A DNA stretch of 62,323 nucleotides. It comes from Tropicimonas sp047971885. Lineage in GTDB: Bacteria > Pseudomonadota > Alphaproteobacteria > Rhodobacterales > Rhodobacteraceae. The translations under genes and the position numbers were made by a program. Below, piece after piece: positions 16,800 to 25,134 of the stretch. Position 1 is the first letter of the stretch. Every line of letters starts with the position of its first letter. The stretch spans positions 1-62,323 of the forward strand of contig NZ_JBKEAE010000080.1 of the NCBI RefSeq assembly GCF_047971885.1, read 5' to 3'. The notes below the pieces were generated by a model. That model made no database searches and was not told the origin of the DNA. It worked only from the letters and a program-made list of their open reading frames with translations.

Positions 16800-17846
16800 A
16801 TGGCCCGCAAGCGCCTGACCCCGGTCGTCGAAGTTCCCTCCCCCACACCCCCGGGTGGCGCAGTGGCGGCCCGGGCCTTCGCTGCCGCCCAGCCGGTGCG
16901 GCGCGATCCCCCCATCGCCCGGGTTGCCGGCGAGACGGCGGCCGAGGCGGCGCTGGCCGCGCTCTCGGAAGAGGTGGCGCAGGCCCGGGCCGAGGGGCGG
17001 CTGATCGTTCCGCTGGGGCTGGCGGAGATCGACGAGACGCATCTGGTGCGCGACCGGGTCGATATCGACGAGGGCGAGATGCAGGTGCTGATGACCTCGC
17101 TCGGCGAGCGCGGCCAGCAGACCGCCATCGAGGTGGTCGATTTCGGCGAGGGGCGGAAGGGGCCACGCTATGGCCTGATCTCGGGCTGGCGGCGGCTGAT
17201 GGCGCTGCGGCGGCTTTCCGAGGCGACGGGCGAGGCGCGCTTTGCCCGTGTCAGGGCGCTGGTGCGCCGCCCCGAAAGCGCCTCCGACGCCTATCGTTCC
17301 ATGGTCGACGAGAACGAGATCCGGGTGGGCCTTTCCTACTGGGAGCGGGCCCGCATCGCGGTCGAGGCTGCCGAGGCCGGGATATATCCCACCACCCAGC
17401 ACGCGCTGCGCGATCTCTTCTCGGCCGCTTCGCGGCCCAAGCGGTCGAAGATCGGCTCGTTCATGGGGCTCTATGCCGCGTTCGGCGACGAGGTGCTGCG
17501 CTTTCCCGCTGCCCTGCCCGAGCGGCTGGGGCTGCAGCTTGCCAGGGCGCTGGAAGAGCGCGGCGCCGATCTGACCGCCGCCATCCTGGAGCGCCGCGCG
17601 GCAACCCCGCCCGAAGATGCGGCCGGGGAACAGGCGCTGCTGAGCGCTGTTCTGGCCGGGCTTGCGACGCCCGTCGCGAAGCCCGGCCCCGCCGGTTCCG
17701 TGCGCCGCGAAACACCCCCGCCGGGGCAGGGGGCGGCGGGCAGGGTCCGCCTGACCCGGACCGCTCCCGACCGGCTGGTGCTGGAGGGGCCGGGTGCCGA
17801 TGCGGCGCTGGAGGCGGCGCTGGCGAAATGGCTGAAGGGCCGCTAG
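16800..17846 (+). CDS. parB: Plasmid partition protein ParB
   Basis: A 348-residue DNA-binding partition protein. The ParB/Srx-like N-terminal domain spans about residues 75-155, with GQQTAIEVVDF and then YGLISGWRRLMALRRL. A central helix-turn-helix region follows (about 175-225: VDENEIRVGLSYWERARI and the segment after it). The ATG at 16800 has AAAGGAGG eight bases upstream; an in-frame start at 16734 is not supported. It should load on the palindrome at 16631-16652 and be moved by ParA. Confidence 0.92.
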   Translation: MARKRLTPVVEVPSPTPPGGAVAARAFAAAQPVRRDPPIARVAGETAAEAALAALSEEVAQARAEGRLIVPLGLAEIDETHLVRDRVDIDEGEMQVLMTSLGERGQQTAIEVVDFGEGRKGPRYGLISGWRRLMALRRLSEATGEARFARVRALVRRPESASDAYRSMVDENEIRVGLSYWERARIAVEAAEAGIYPTTQHALRDLFSAASRPKRSKIGSFMGLYAAFGDEVLRFPAALPERLGLQLARALEERGADLTAAILERRAATPPEDAAGEQALLSAVLAGLATPVAKPGPAGSVRRETPPPGQGAAGRVRLTRTAPDRLVLEGPGADAALEAALAKWLKGR

Positions 17847-17928
17847 GCGGCCGGCTCCGCCCCACCGGGGCAGGAATCACTGGCTGGAAAACCGGGCGGG
17901 GCAGAGGTACGGAGGATATCTGATACCT

Positions 17929-18864
17929 TTGTCCAAAGTCCGGTTTTTCATGTCCGATCGCTCCTATGTGCTTGTCTCGCCCTGCCGCAACGAGGCGGAT
18001 TATATGCGTCGTACCCTCGACAGCGTGCTGGCCCAGTCGGTTCCGCCGGCTCTCTGGGTTGTCGTGGACGACGGCTCGACCGACGCCACGCCGCGGATCC
18101 TGGCCGAATATGCCGCGGCACACCCGTCCCTGCGCATCGTCGCAAAGCCGGACCGCGGCCATCGCGCGGTGGGTCCGGGGGTGATCGAGGCCTTCTATGC
18201 CGGGCTCGACACCGTGGATCTTTCCGCCTTTGCCTATCTGTGCAAGCTCGACCTCGACCTCGATCTGCCACCGCGCTATTTCGAGATCCTGATCGAACGG
18301 ATGGAGCGGGATCTGCGCCTCGGCACCTGTTCGGGCAAGCCCTATTTCCGCAATGCCGCGGGGCGGCTCGTCAGCGAGAAATGCGGCGACGAGATGTCGG
18401 TCGGCATGACCAAGTTCTACCGCCGGGAATGTTTCGAGCAGATCGGCGGTTTCGCCCGCGAGGTCATGTGGGACGCGCTTGATTGCCACAAGGCGCGCCA
18501 GCTTGGCTGGACCGCCCGCAGCTGGGACGAGCCCGATCTGCGCTTCGAGCATCTGCGCCCCATGGGGTCGAGCCAGAAGGGAATCCTGACCGGCCGCCGC
18601 CGTCACGGGTTCGGCCAGTACTACATGGGGTCCGACCCGCTCTATTTTGCCGCGACCGCGATCTACCGCATGGCGCATCCGCCCTATGTGGTCGGGGGGC
18701 TGTCGATGCTGCAGGGCTATTTCGGTGCGATGTTGCGCGGCGAAACGCAACACGCCGATCCGGAGCTGCGCCGCTTCGTCCGGGCCTACCAGCGCCGGGC
18801 GCTGAAGGTGGGCAAGGCGCGGGCGATCGCCGAAATCGAGGCCGCGACGCCGTTTTCGCGCTAG
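17929..18864 (+). CDS. Family 2 glycosyltransferase
   Basis: A 311-residue soluble GT2 enzyme: SPCRNEADYMRRTLDSVLAQ at the N-terminus, nucleotide-binding VVDDGSTDATP, and an acidic CKLDLDLDLPPRYFE taking the place of the DXD motif. The C-terminal half has FYRRECFEQIGGF and RSWDEPDLRFEHLRPMGS. Its donor and acceptor are unknown. The start is uncertain: a TTG at 17929 has GGAGG 13 bases upstream, whereas the ATG at 17950 has none. It lies between parB and the WecE-type aminotransferase and is probably the first gene of that operon. Confidence 0.85.
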   Translation: MSKVRFFMSDRSYVLVSPCRNEADYMRRTLDSVLAQSVPPALWVVVDDGSTDATPRILAEYAAAHPSLRIVAKPDRGHRAVGPGVIEAFYAGLDTVDLSAFAYLCKLDLDLDLPPRYFEILIERMERDLRLGTCSGKPYFRNAAGRLVSEKCGDEMSVGMTKFYRRECFEQIGGFAREVMWDALDCHKARQLGWTARSWDEPDLRFEHLRPMGSSQKGILTGRRRHGFGQYYMGSDPLYFAATAIYRMAHPPYVVGGLSMLQGYFGAMLRGETQHADPELRRFVRAYQRRALKVGKARAIAEIEAATPFSR

Positions 18865-18903
18865 AACGGGTGTAGCGAGACATATTCCGAAAGCAGGAAC
18901 GCG

Positions 18904-20034
18904 ATGATCCCCTTCAACAAGCCCAGTCTTCTCGGCAACGAGATCAAGTACATCCGGGATGCGGTGCGTCTTGGACAATTGTCGGGGGACGGGTCCTATA
19001 CCCGCAAGTGCAATGCCAGGATCGAACAACTGAGCGGCAGCCCGAAGGCGCTTCTCACCCATTCCTGCACGGCTGCGCTCGAAATGGCGGCGATCCTTTG
19101 CGACCTGAAGCCGGGCGACGAGGTCATCCTGCCCTCCTTCACCTTCGTCTCGACGGCCAATGCGGTTGTGTTGCGCGGCGCGACGCCGGTCTTCGTGGAT
19201 ATCGACCCGGCATCGCTGAACATCGATCCGCGGCTTGTCGCCGAGGCCGTCACCGGCCGCACCCGCGCCATCTTTGCCGTGCATTATGCCGGTTTTCCGG
19301 CCGATATGGATGCGCTGGGGGAAATCGCCCGCCGGCACGGCCTGTGGCTGGTCGAGGATGCGGCACAGGCGCTTGGCTCCACCTACAGGGGGCGCCCGGC
19401 CGGCAGCCTGGGCGACATGGGCGCCTTCAGCTTCCATGAGACCAAGAACGTCATCAGCGGCGAGGGAGGGGCGCTGACGGTGAACCACCCGGCCCTGGCC
19501 GGACGGGCCGAGATCATCCGCGAGAAGGGAACCAACCGGGCGCAGTTCTTCCGCGGACAGGTGGACAAGTACACCTGGGTGGATTGCGGCTCTTCCTTCC
19601 TGCCGGGCGAGCTGATCGCCTCCTATCTCTATGCGCAGCTCGAGGTCGCCGATGCGATCCTCAGCCGCCGTCTGGCGCTGTTCGATCACTACACCGAGGC
19701 GCTCGCCCCCCTGGCGGCGGCCGGACATGTGGAACTGCCGCGGATTCCGCCGAATTGTACGGGCAACGGGCACATGTTCTATCTGCTTCTGGAAAACCTG
19801 GAGGCGCGCAGCCGCTTCATCGGCCACATGAAGGACCGCGGGATCATTTCTCCGTTCCACTATGTGCCGCTGCACAGCGCGCCGGCCGGGCGGCGGTTCG
19901 CCCGGGTGGCGGGGCCGATGGAGGTCACGGACCGGATTTCGGAAACGCTGGTGCGCCTGCCGATGTTCTTCGATCTCGGGTCCGGGGTCGAGACCGTGAT
20001 CGACGCCGTGCTGGCCTATTTCGAGGGGGAATGA
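18904..20034 (+). CDS. wecE: dTDP-4-amino-4,6-dideoxygalactose transaminase (WecE/RffA type)
   Basis: A 376-residue PLP-dependent sugar aminotransferase of the DegT/DnrJ/EryC1 family. It closely follows WecE: IPFNKPSLLGNEIKYI at the start, LTHSCTAALEMAA, LPSFTFVSTANAV, and the PLP-lysine motif FSFHETKNVISGEGG near residue 180. WecE turns dTDP-4-keto-6-deoxyglucose into dTDP-4-amino-4,6-dideoxygalactose. That keto sugar is made by RmlA and RmlB at 58583-61384. An N-acetyltransferase resembling WecD lies at 23081. It overlaps the next gene by four bases (ATGA), an unusual coupling to an ArnC-like transferase. Confidence 0.92.
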   Translation: MIPFNKPSLLGNEIKYIRDAVRLGQLSGDGSYTRKCNARIEQLSGSPKALLTHSCTAALEMAAILCDLKPGDEVILPSFTFVSTANAVVLRGATPVFVDIDPASLNIDPRLVAEAVTGRTRAIFAVHYAGFPADMDALGEIARRHGLWLVEDAAQALGSTYRGRPAGSLGDMGAFSFHETKNVISGEGGALTVNHPALAGRAEIIREKGTNRAQFFRGQVDKYTWVDCGSSFLPGELIASYLYAQLEVADAILSRRLALFDHYTEALAPLAAAGHVELPRIPPNCTGNGHMFYLLLENLEARSRFIGHMKDRGIISPFHYVPLHSAPAGRRFARVAGPMEVTDRISETLVRLPMFFDLGSGVETVIDAVLAYFEGE

Positions 20035-20978
20035 CAGTGCCGGATTTCCCGCTGATTTCCGTCGTCTCGCCGGTCTACGGATGCCGGGATTGCCTGGAGG
20101 CCCTTGTGGACATGGTCCGTGCCGCGTTTCTGGACAGCGGACTGGACTGGGAGCTGATTCTGGTCGACGACCGCGGGCCGGATGCGCCCTGGGATCTGAT
20201 CGTGGAACTGGCCGGGCTGGACGGTCGCGTGCGCGGGCTGCGTCTGGTGCGCAACCACGGTCAGCATCTGGCGATCTGGGCCGGGCTGGCGGCGGCGCGC
20301 GGCGACTGGGTGGCGGTGATCGACTGCGACCTGCAGGACGACCCGGCGATCATTCCCGCACTCCACGCGGCCGCCGTGAAAGAGGGCGTGGACGCGATGG
20401 TGGTCGATCGCGGTTCCTGGTCGGATTCGGCCTTCCGCCGCTGGGCGTCGCGGACCTTCTACCGGATGGTCGACCTGCTGGCCGGGATCCAGCTGCGCAA
20501 CATCGGAAATTTCGGCATCTACAGCCGGCGCATGACAGATACGCTGATGCTGTTCGACGAGCAGGAGGTGTTCCTGCCGGTCATGGTCAACCTGACCGGG
20601 CTGCGCACCGGCCAGATGCAGCTTGACCGCGACGAACGGCTGGCCGGCGAAAGTTCCTATTCGCTGCGCCGTCTGGTCAGCCTGGCCATCGCCATCATCA
20701 TCCGCTTCTCCGACCGGCCGCTGAAGCTGAGCGTGATCGCCGGGCTGCTTTTCAGCGGCCTGTCGGCGCTGATTTCGGTCGTGCTGGTCGTGGCATGGTC
20801 TACCGGGGCCTTCACGGTTCCCGGCTGGACCAGCACCATCCTGTCGGTGTGGTTCCTGTCGGGGCTGATCATGGCCGTGCTCGGGGTGCACGGGTTCTAT
20901 GTCGGCCGGATCTTCTCCGAAGTGCAGAACCGGCCGCGGATCCTGATCGAACAGGTCACCGGCGGGGAAGACCCGTGA
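20031..20978 (+). CDS. ArnC/GtrB-like polyprenyl-phosphate glycosyltransferase
   Basis: A 315-residue membrane GT2 of the ArnC/GtrB branch: ISVVSPVYGCRDCLEALV, ILVDDRGPDAPWDLI, RNHGQHLAIWAGL, and DCDLQDDPAIIP as the metal-binding motif. Two helices form the C-terminus (about 235-260 and 270-295). These enzymes load a sugar onto undecaprenyl phosphate on the cytoplasmic side. Because it is translationally coupled to WecE, I infer the sugar may be 4-amino- or 4-acetamido-4,6-dideoxygalactose. It overlaps both its neighbours. Confidence 0.87.
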   Translation: MTVPDFPLISVVSPVYGCRDCLEALVDMVRAAFLDSGLDWELILVDDRGPDAPWDLIVELAGLDGRVRGLRLVRNHGQHLAIWAGLAAARGDWVAVIDCDLQDDPAIIPALHAAAVKEGVDAMVVDRGSWSDSAFRRWASRTFYRMVDLLAGIQLRNIGNFGIYSRRMTDTLMLFDEQEVFLPVMVNLTGLRTGQMQLDRDERLAGESSYSLRRLVSLAIAIIIRFSDRPLKLSVIAGLLFSGLSALISVVLVVAWSTGAFTVPGWTSTILSVWFLSGLIMAVLGVHGFYVGRIFSEVQNRPRILIEQVTGGEDP

Positions 20979-21361
20979 TGGGTACGCGCCCCTCGGGGTT
21001 GGGCAGGCTCGGCCGCTACGGGGCGGTCGGCATCCTTACCAATGTCACGCTCTACCTGCTGTTTCTGCTGCTGGTCCGGCTGGGGCTGCCACCGGTCCCG
21101 GTATCGGGTCTGTGTTATCTGCTCGGGGTCACCATGAGCTATCTGCTCAACCGCCGCTGGACCTTCGTCAGCCAGGCCAGCCACCGGCAGGACCTGCCGC
21201 GGTTCCTGGCGGCCTATGGGGTTGGCCTGGCGGTCACGCTGCTGTCGATGACAGTATTGCTGATATGGACAGGGCCGGCGCTGGCGCAGTTCCTGACCAT
21301 CGGGATCAGCGCCGCGGCGATCTATGCCACGCTGCATGTGCTGAAATTCGGCCAGACATAG
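20978..21361 (+). CDS. GtrA family flippase-like protein
   Basis: A 127-residue protein with four hydrophobic helices and the GtrA signature RYGAVGILTNVTLYLLF and then MSYLLNRRWTF. GtrA proteins are thought to move undecaprenyl-phosphate-linked sugars across the inner membrane. It follows the ArnC/GtrB-like gene with a one-base overlap (TGATG) and precedes a large polytopic protein. The three genes have the order gtrB-gtrA-gtrC seen in O-antigen modification cassettes. Confidence 0.88.
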   Translation: MGTRPSGLGRLGRYGAVGILTNVTLYLLFLLLVRLGLPPVPVSGLCYLLGVTMSYLLNRRWTFVSQASHRQDLPRFLAAYGVGLAVTLLSMTVLLIWTGPALAQFLTIGISAAAIYATLHVLKFGQT

Positions 21362-21451
21362 ATCCGGGGCCGTGCAACCCGCTTGCATTCCGGGGAAAGC
21401 TGCGACACAGACCGGGGGTCTCATCGCTTGATCCGTCCGTGTGATCCGCCC

Positions 21452-23062
21452 GTGCCGTCCAGATTCCGACCCAGTTCGACAGAGCCTGTCAACCGCGCAG
21501 GAACCGACAGGGTTCTGGCGCTCCTCCTCTATGCCGCCGCAGCGCTTGCCGCCGCGGTTGTCGCGGCGAACGCGGTTGCCGGCATCGCGTTCGACAGCGA
21601 CCATATGGGGGATACGCTGTTCATCCTCGGCGCCGGATGGCGGGTTCACGAGGGATTGCGCCCGGCGCTCGACTTCGGACATTTCTACGGGGGAACCGTT
21701 GCCTGCGGGCTGGCCGCAACGATGCGTCTTTTCGGTGCGACGGTCTTTGCCTTCGATTATTTCCTTCTTGCGGTCTTTGCCCTGCTGTCGGCGCTTGGCG
21801 TCGTCATGCTGCGCGGGCGCCTGTCGGCCCCGGGGCTTGCCGCGACGATCCTGATCGTCGCAACCCTGCTGTTCACCCGGTATCCGCTGGAGGTCTCGCA
21901 ATCGGTGACGCGGCTGGTTTCGACACATTCGTTCCTCTACAACCGCCTGGCGCTGGCGATGCTTCTGATCTCGGGGCTGTTTGCGGCCCTGTCCTCGCCG
22001 CAGCGCGGCCGGGAGGTGCTGGGCGGCCTGCTGGCCGGGGGGCTGGTGGTCGCCACGGTGCTGGCCAAGCCGACCTTCATCGTTCTGGCTCCGGCGGTTC
22101 TTGTGGCGCTGCTCGTTCAGGCGCGATGGCTGGCTGCGGCCGGCCTGATCGCGGGCGCGGCCCTTGCCGCCGGGCTGTTCGATCCCGGCGGGGCGCGGTG
22201 GCTCGCCTCGATGGACTACGCGATGGCGCATGTCGGCGACCGCGACGATGCCGGGTTGCGACCGCTTCTGCGCAAGGCGGTGCAGATCCCGCTGGCGCAG
22301 CCCGTCGTCCTGACGTTTGCGCTGGCCGCGATGGGGTATGTCCTGTGGCGAAAGCCGCGTGAGATGGGTGCGGTTCTTGCCGCGCTGATTGTGGCGGCGG
22401 CCGGTGTCGGCATGGCGGCGACGATGGGTGGCGGCGGAAGTCTGGGCCAGCTTGCGGTTCCGATCGGCTGCATGCTGGCGCTGGCCATGGCGGAACTGGC
22501 GCGGCGGGCCGGGCGGGCCCATGCCGGTTGCCTGCAGGCGGTGGCCCTGCTGCTTGTCGCGGCCTTTGCCCTTCCGCATCTGGCGAACCTGCTTGGTGTC
22601 ACCGCCGAAGGCATCTCGCGGCGCGGGCAGGTGCTGGTTCATACGGGGCCGTTCACCGGTTACCTGAGCCTTCCCGGGGATACCGCTGGTACCGGCAGGG
22701 CGACGCAATACGAGATGTTCGCCGATGGCATCGACACGCTGACTGCCATCGAAGGGGCTGCCGAACGGGGCATCGTCTCCGACAGCGGTGTGACGTTCGA
22801 ATTCGCCCTCGGTGCGCCGCCCGTCGCCGGCTATCCGCTCTGGCAGCGCCCCGAAGCGCCGGAACTGGCGCCCGGACGGCCGCTGCCGGATGACATCGAC
22901 CTTGTCCTGCTTGGGCGGGCGCCCAACGGCACGCCCGAAATCGCCGGTCCGTTGCGGGCAAAGATGGGCGATGCCTTTCGCCTCTGTGCCCGTTCGGCAT
23001 ACTGGGACGTCTTTGCGCGGCAGAGCACCGCGCCCGCGACCTGCCCGATCCCGGCCGGCTGA
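21452..23062 (+). CDS. Polytopic membrane protein, candidate GtrC/ArnT-like transferase
   Basis: I do not recognise a family by name. The 536-residue protein has about ten to twelve hydrophobic helices (roughly residues 20-420). After the first helix a loop holds FDSDHMGDTLFILGAGWRVH, acidic residues placed like the catalytic Asp of GT-C enzymes. A periplasmic C-terminal domain of about 140 residues follows. Position after the GtrB- and GtrA-like genes suggests it transfers the lipid-linked sugar to an acceptor. The start is uncertain: GTG at 21452 is chosen, TTG at 21383 is possible, and neither has a good ribosome binding site. Confidence 0.68.
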   Translation: MPSRFRPSSTEPVNRAGTDRVLALLLYAAAALAAAVVAANAVAGIAFDSDHMGDTLFILGAGWRVHEGLRPALDFGHFYGGTVACGLAATMRLFGATVFAFDYFLLAVFALLSALGVVMLRGRLSAPGLAATILIVATLLFTRYPLEVSQSVTRLVSTHSFLYNRLALAMLLISGLFAALSSPQRGREVLGGLLAGGLVVATVLAKPTFIVLAPAVLVALLVQARWLAAAGLIAGAALAAGLFDPGGARWLASMDYAMAHVGDRDDAGLRPLLRKAVQIPLAQPVVLTFALAAMGYVLWRKPREMGAVLAALIVAAAGVGMAATMGGGGSLGQLAVPIGCMLALAMAELARRAGRAHAGCLQAVALLLVAAFALPHLANLLGVTAEGISRRGQVLVHTGPFTGYLSLPGDTAGTGRATQYEMFADGIDTLTAIEGAAERGIVSDSGVTFEFALGAPPVAGYPLWQRPEAPELAPGRPLPDDIDLVLLGRAPNGTPEIAGPLRAKMGDAFRLCARSAYWDVFARQSTAPATCPIPAG

Positions 23063-23080
23063 GGGCCGGATCCGCCCCCG

Positions 23081-23815
23081 TCAGTCATACCACCGGTGAA
23101 AGGTGTAGCGGCTTTGCCGGTGCACGAGGCCGGCCCGTGACCAGACTTTCTGGACGGCGTAGTTGTTGATCTGGGTCGAGACGATCATTTCCCCGGCCCC
23201 CAATCCGGCGGCCAGCCCCATCGCGGCGTGCAGAAGGGCGGAATAGAGCCCGCCGCGCTGCCGGTCGGGATGGACCCCGTTCAGCACGATCTCGGCCTCT
23301 TGGGGGGTGTTCAGGCGCAGGGACAGAAACCCCGACACCCTGCCGCCGGTCAGGGCAAGCAGGACCGGGTTCTGCGACCCGGCGGTGGCGGTGCCGGTCT
23401 GCGCCCATTGCACATAGGCAGCGTCGGCGGCGGCGTTGTCGAGCCGGGGGTCGGCGTGGTAGTGGCCGAGATAGCCGCGAAACGCGGCGGCGGCGACCTG
23501 CGCAACCTCGGTGGCGTCCTCCGGCACGGCCGGGCGCAGCGACACGCCTTCCGGCAGGGGCGGCGTCTCGGGCAGGGGGGACAGTGACCGCCCGTAATAG
23601 ACCAGCGTATCCATGAGCCGGTAACCGGCCCCTTCCAGCGCATGTACGCGGGGCAGGGCGGCGACATCGACCCGGACGGTGACCAGCCGCACGCCCTGTG
23701 CCCGTGCCTGACGCTCTGTTTCGGCAAGATCGGGAAACCGGCTGTCGAGCCCGTCGAAGCGGGCACAGCGGATACCGAACCGGCGGGTTTCCAGTTCGTC
23801 GATCGCCAGTGTCAT
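23081..23815 (-). CDS. GNAT acetyltransferase resembling WecD (dTDP-fucosamine acetyltransferase)
   Basis: A 244-residue protein with the layout of WecD/RffC. The N-terminal half is divergent (DELETRRFGIRCARFDG, typical of the sugar-binding part). A GNAT domain is in the second half, with VSGFLSLRLNTPQEAEIVLNG and the acetyl-CoA region HPDRQRGGLYSALLHAA. The ending is YTFHRWYD. WecD acetylates the 4-amino group of dTDP-4-amino-4,6-dideoxygalactose, the product of WecE at 18904, so the pair would make dTDP-Fuc4NAc. The start ATG overlaps the stop of the GT4 gene by four bases. The WecD assignment is by architecture and context. Confidence 0.75.
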   Translation of the reverse strand: MTLAIDELETRRFGIRCARFDGLDSRFPDLAETERQARAQGVRLVTVRVDVAALPRVHALEGAGYRLMDTLVYYGRSLSPLPETPPLPEGVSLRPAVPEDATEVAQVAAAAFRGYLGHYHADPRLDNAAADAAYVQWAQTGTATAGSQNPVLLALTGGRVSGFLSLRLNTPQEAEIVLNGVHPDRQRGGLYSALLHAAMGLAAGLGAGEMIVSTQINNYAVQKVWSRAGLVHRQSRYTFHRWYD

Positions 23816-25083
23816 TGTGCACCGCCGGCGCCGGCGGTCCTGTCCGGCCCCTCTGGCGGGGTGGCGGAGTCGCGGAAGAGCTTGCCGAGCTTTTCCGCCT
23901 CGACCGTCACGTTGAAATCCTGGCGGACCGCAGCGCAGCCGGCCTCGCCCATGGCGCGTGCCCGGTCGGGGGTGTCCATCAATGTACGGAGGGCCGTGGC
24001 GAGGGCTTTGGAATCTCCCGGGGGAACCGTCAGTCCGGAGGTTCCGTCCTCGACCAGTTCGCCGATGCCGGCGATCCGGGTTGCGACGACGGGCAGCCGG
24101 CTGGCCATTGCTTCCATCAGCACTACGGGAACGCCCTCGGCAAAGCTGGGCAGGGCGAAGATATCGCTTTGCGCCAGCATTCCGGCCACCTCGTCCTGAT
24201 TGCGATAGCCGGCGAAGGTGACATGGCCGGTCAGGCCGAGTCCGGCGGCCCGTGCTTCGAGCATCGGGCGCTCGGAGCCGTCGCCGACCAGGGTCAGATG
24301 CGCATCGGGATGGTGGGTGCAGACCTCGGCAAAGGCCTCCAGCAGCATCGGAACGCCCTTTACCGCGGCAAGCCGGCCGACAAAAAGCACATGCTTGCCG
24401 CCGCCCTGTCGCGGGGCGGTGCCGTAGCGGTCCGGGTCGATCCCGCAATGCACGATGGCGAGCTTGGGCCAGTGGCGCGGGTCGGCAAAGATCATGCCCT
24501 GGCTGCGGCAGAACCAGCTGATGCAGGCGACGAAGCGGGCGCGGGCGATCTTTTCGTCGATCCGCCAGTGGCGCGGTTCGAAGAAGATGGCCGGCCCGTG
24601 CATCGTGTAGCTGAACGGGATCCCCGCAAGCGCGCTGGCCAGCATGGCGACGGAGCAGCTCGAATTGCCGAAATGGTTATGCAGGTGTTCGACGCCCCGG
24701 GCCCGCAGGTGCCGCGCCAGAACGGCGGCCTCGGTCAGATAGATCATCTGGTAAAGCAGGGCGCGCAGGCCGGGAGGGCGGGTTTTCCACGCCAGCCCGA
24801 GCGCGCCGAGCCAGCGCCGGGGGGTGGCAAGGGCGGCGGCCTGCGCCCGCAGCAGGGCAAGCGGGTTCCTCGCGGCGTCGAGCACGTAGAAGGTGGTGGC
24901 GGCGGCGGTCCGTTCGGCCGGACCCCGATGGTGGATGGCGGGATCGGTCCGGCGCACCGAGCAGGTCTCGACCTCGAAGCCAAGCGCCCTGAGGGCCTCG
25001 ATCTCGCGCAGGATGAAGGTGTGGGAAACTGCCGGATATTCGCCGGTCAGATAGGCCAGGCGGGGCAGGGCGGGGTCGGCCAT
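23812..25083 (-). CDS. Family 4 glycosyltransferase
   Basis: A 423-residue GT-B enzyme. The N-terminal Rossmann domain begins RLAYLTGEYPAVSHTFI, a start shared with GT4 enzymes of exopolysaccharide clusters, and contains HNHFGNSSCSVAMLAS and TMHGPAIFF. The C-terminal donor-binding domain has LFVGRLAAVKGVPML and the E-x7-E motif in FAEGVPVVLMEAMA. It is a retaining transferase acting on the lipid-linked repeat unit in the cytoplasm; the sugar is unknown. It is coupled to the WecD-like gene by an ATGA overlap, 51 bases after the HAD-UbiA gene on the same strand. Confidence 0.9.
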   Translation of the reverse strand: MADPALPRLAYLTGEYPAVSHTFILREIEALRALGFEVETCSVRRTDPAIHHRGPAERTAAATTFYVLDAARNPLALLRAQAAALATPRRWLGALGLAWKTRPPGLRALLYQMIYLTEAAVLARHLRARGVEHLHNHFGNSSCSVAMLASALAGIPFSYTMHGPAIFFEPRHWRIDEKIARARFVACISWFCRSQGMIFADPRHWPKLAIVHCGIDPDRYGTAPRQGGGKHVLFVGRLAAVKGVPMLLEAFAEVCTHHPDAHLTLVGDGSERPMLEARAAGLGLTGHVTFAGYRNQDEVAGMLAQSDIFALPSFAEGVPVVLMEAMASRLPVVATRIAGIGELVEDGTSGLTVPPGDSKALATALRTLMDTPDRARAMGEAGCAAVRQDFNVTVEAEKLGKLFRDSATPPEGPDRTAGAGGAQ

Positions 25084-25134
25084 GTGGGTCCTTTCCGGTC
25101 TCGGCGTGCGGGCTGGCGGGATGGCCGCCGGTGT

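Noticed and set aside
17461..19875. Open frame of about 800 codons opposite parB, the GT2 and wecE genes
   Set aside because: Crosses three real genes on the other strand and shows no protein family features.
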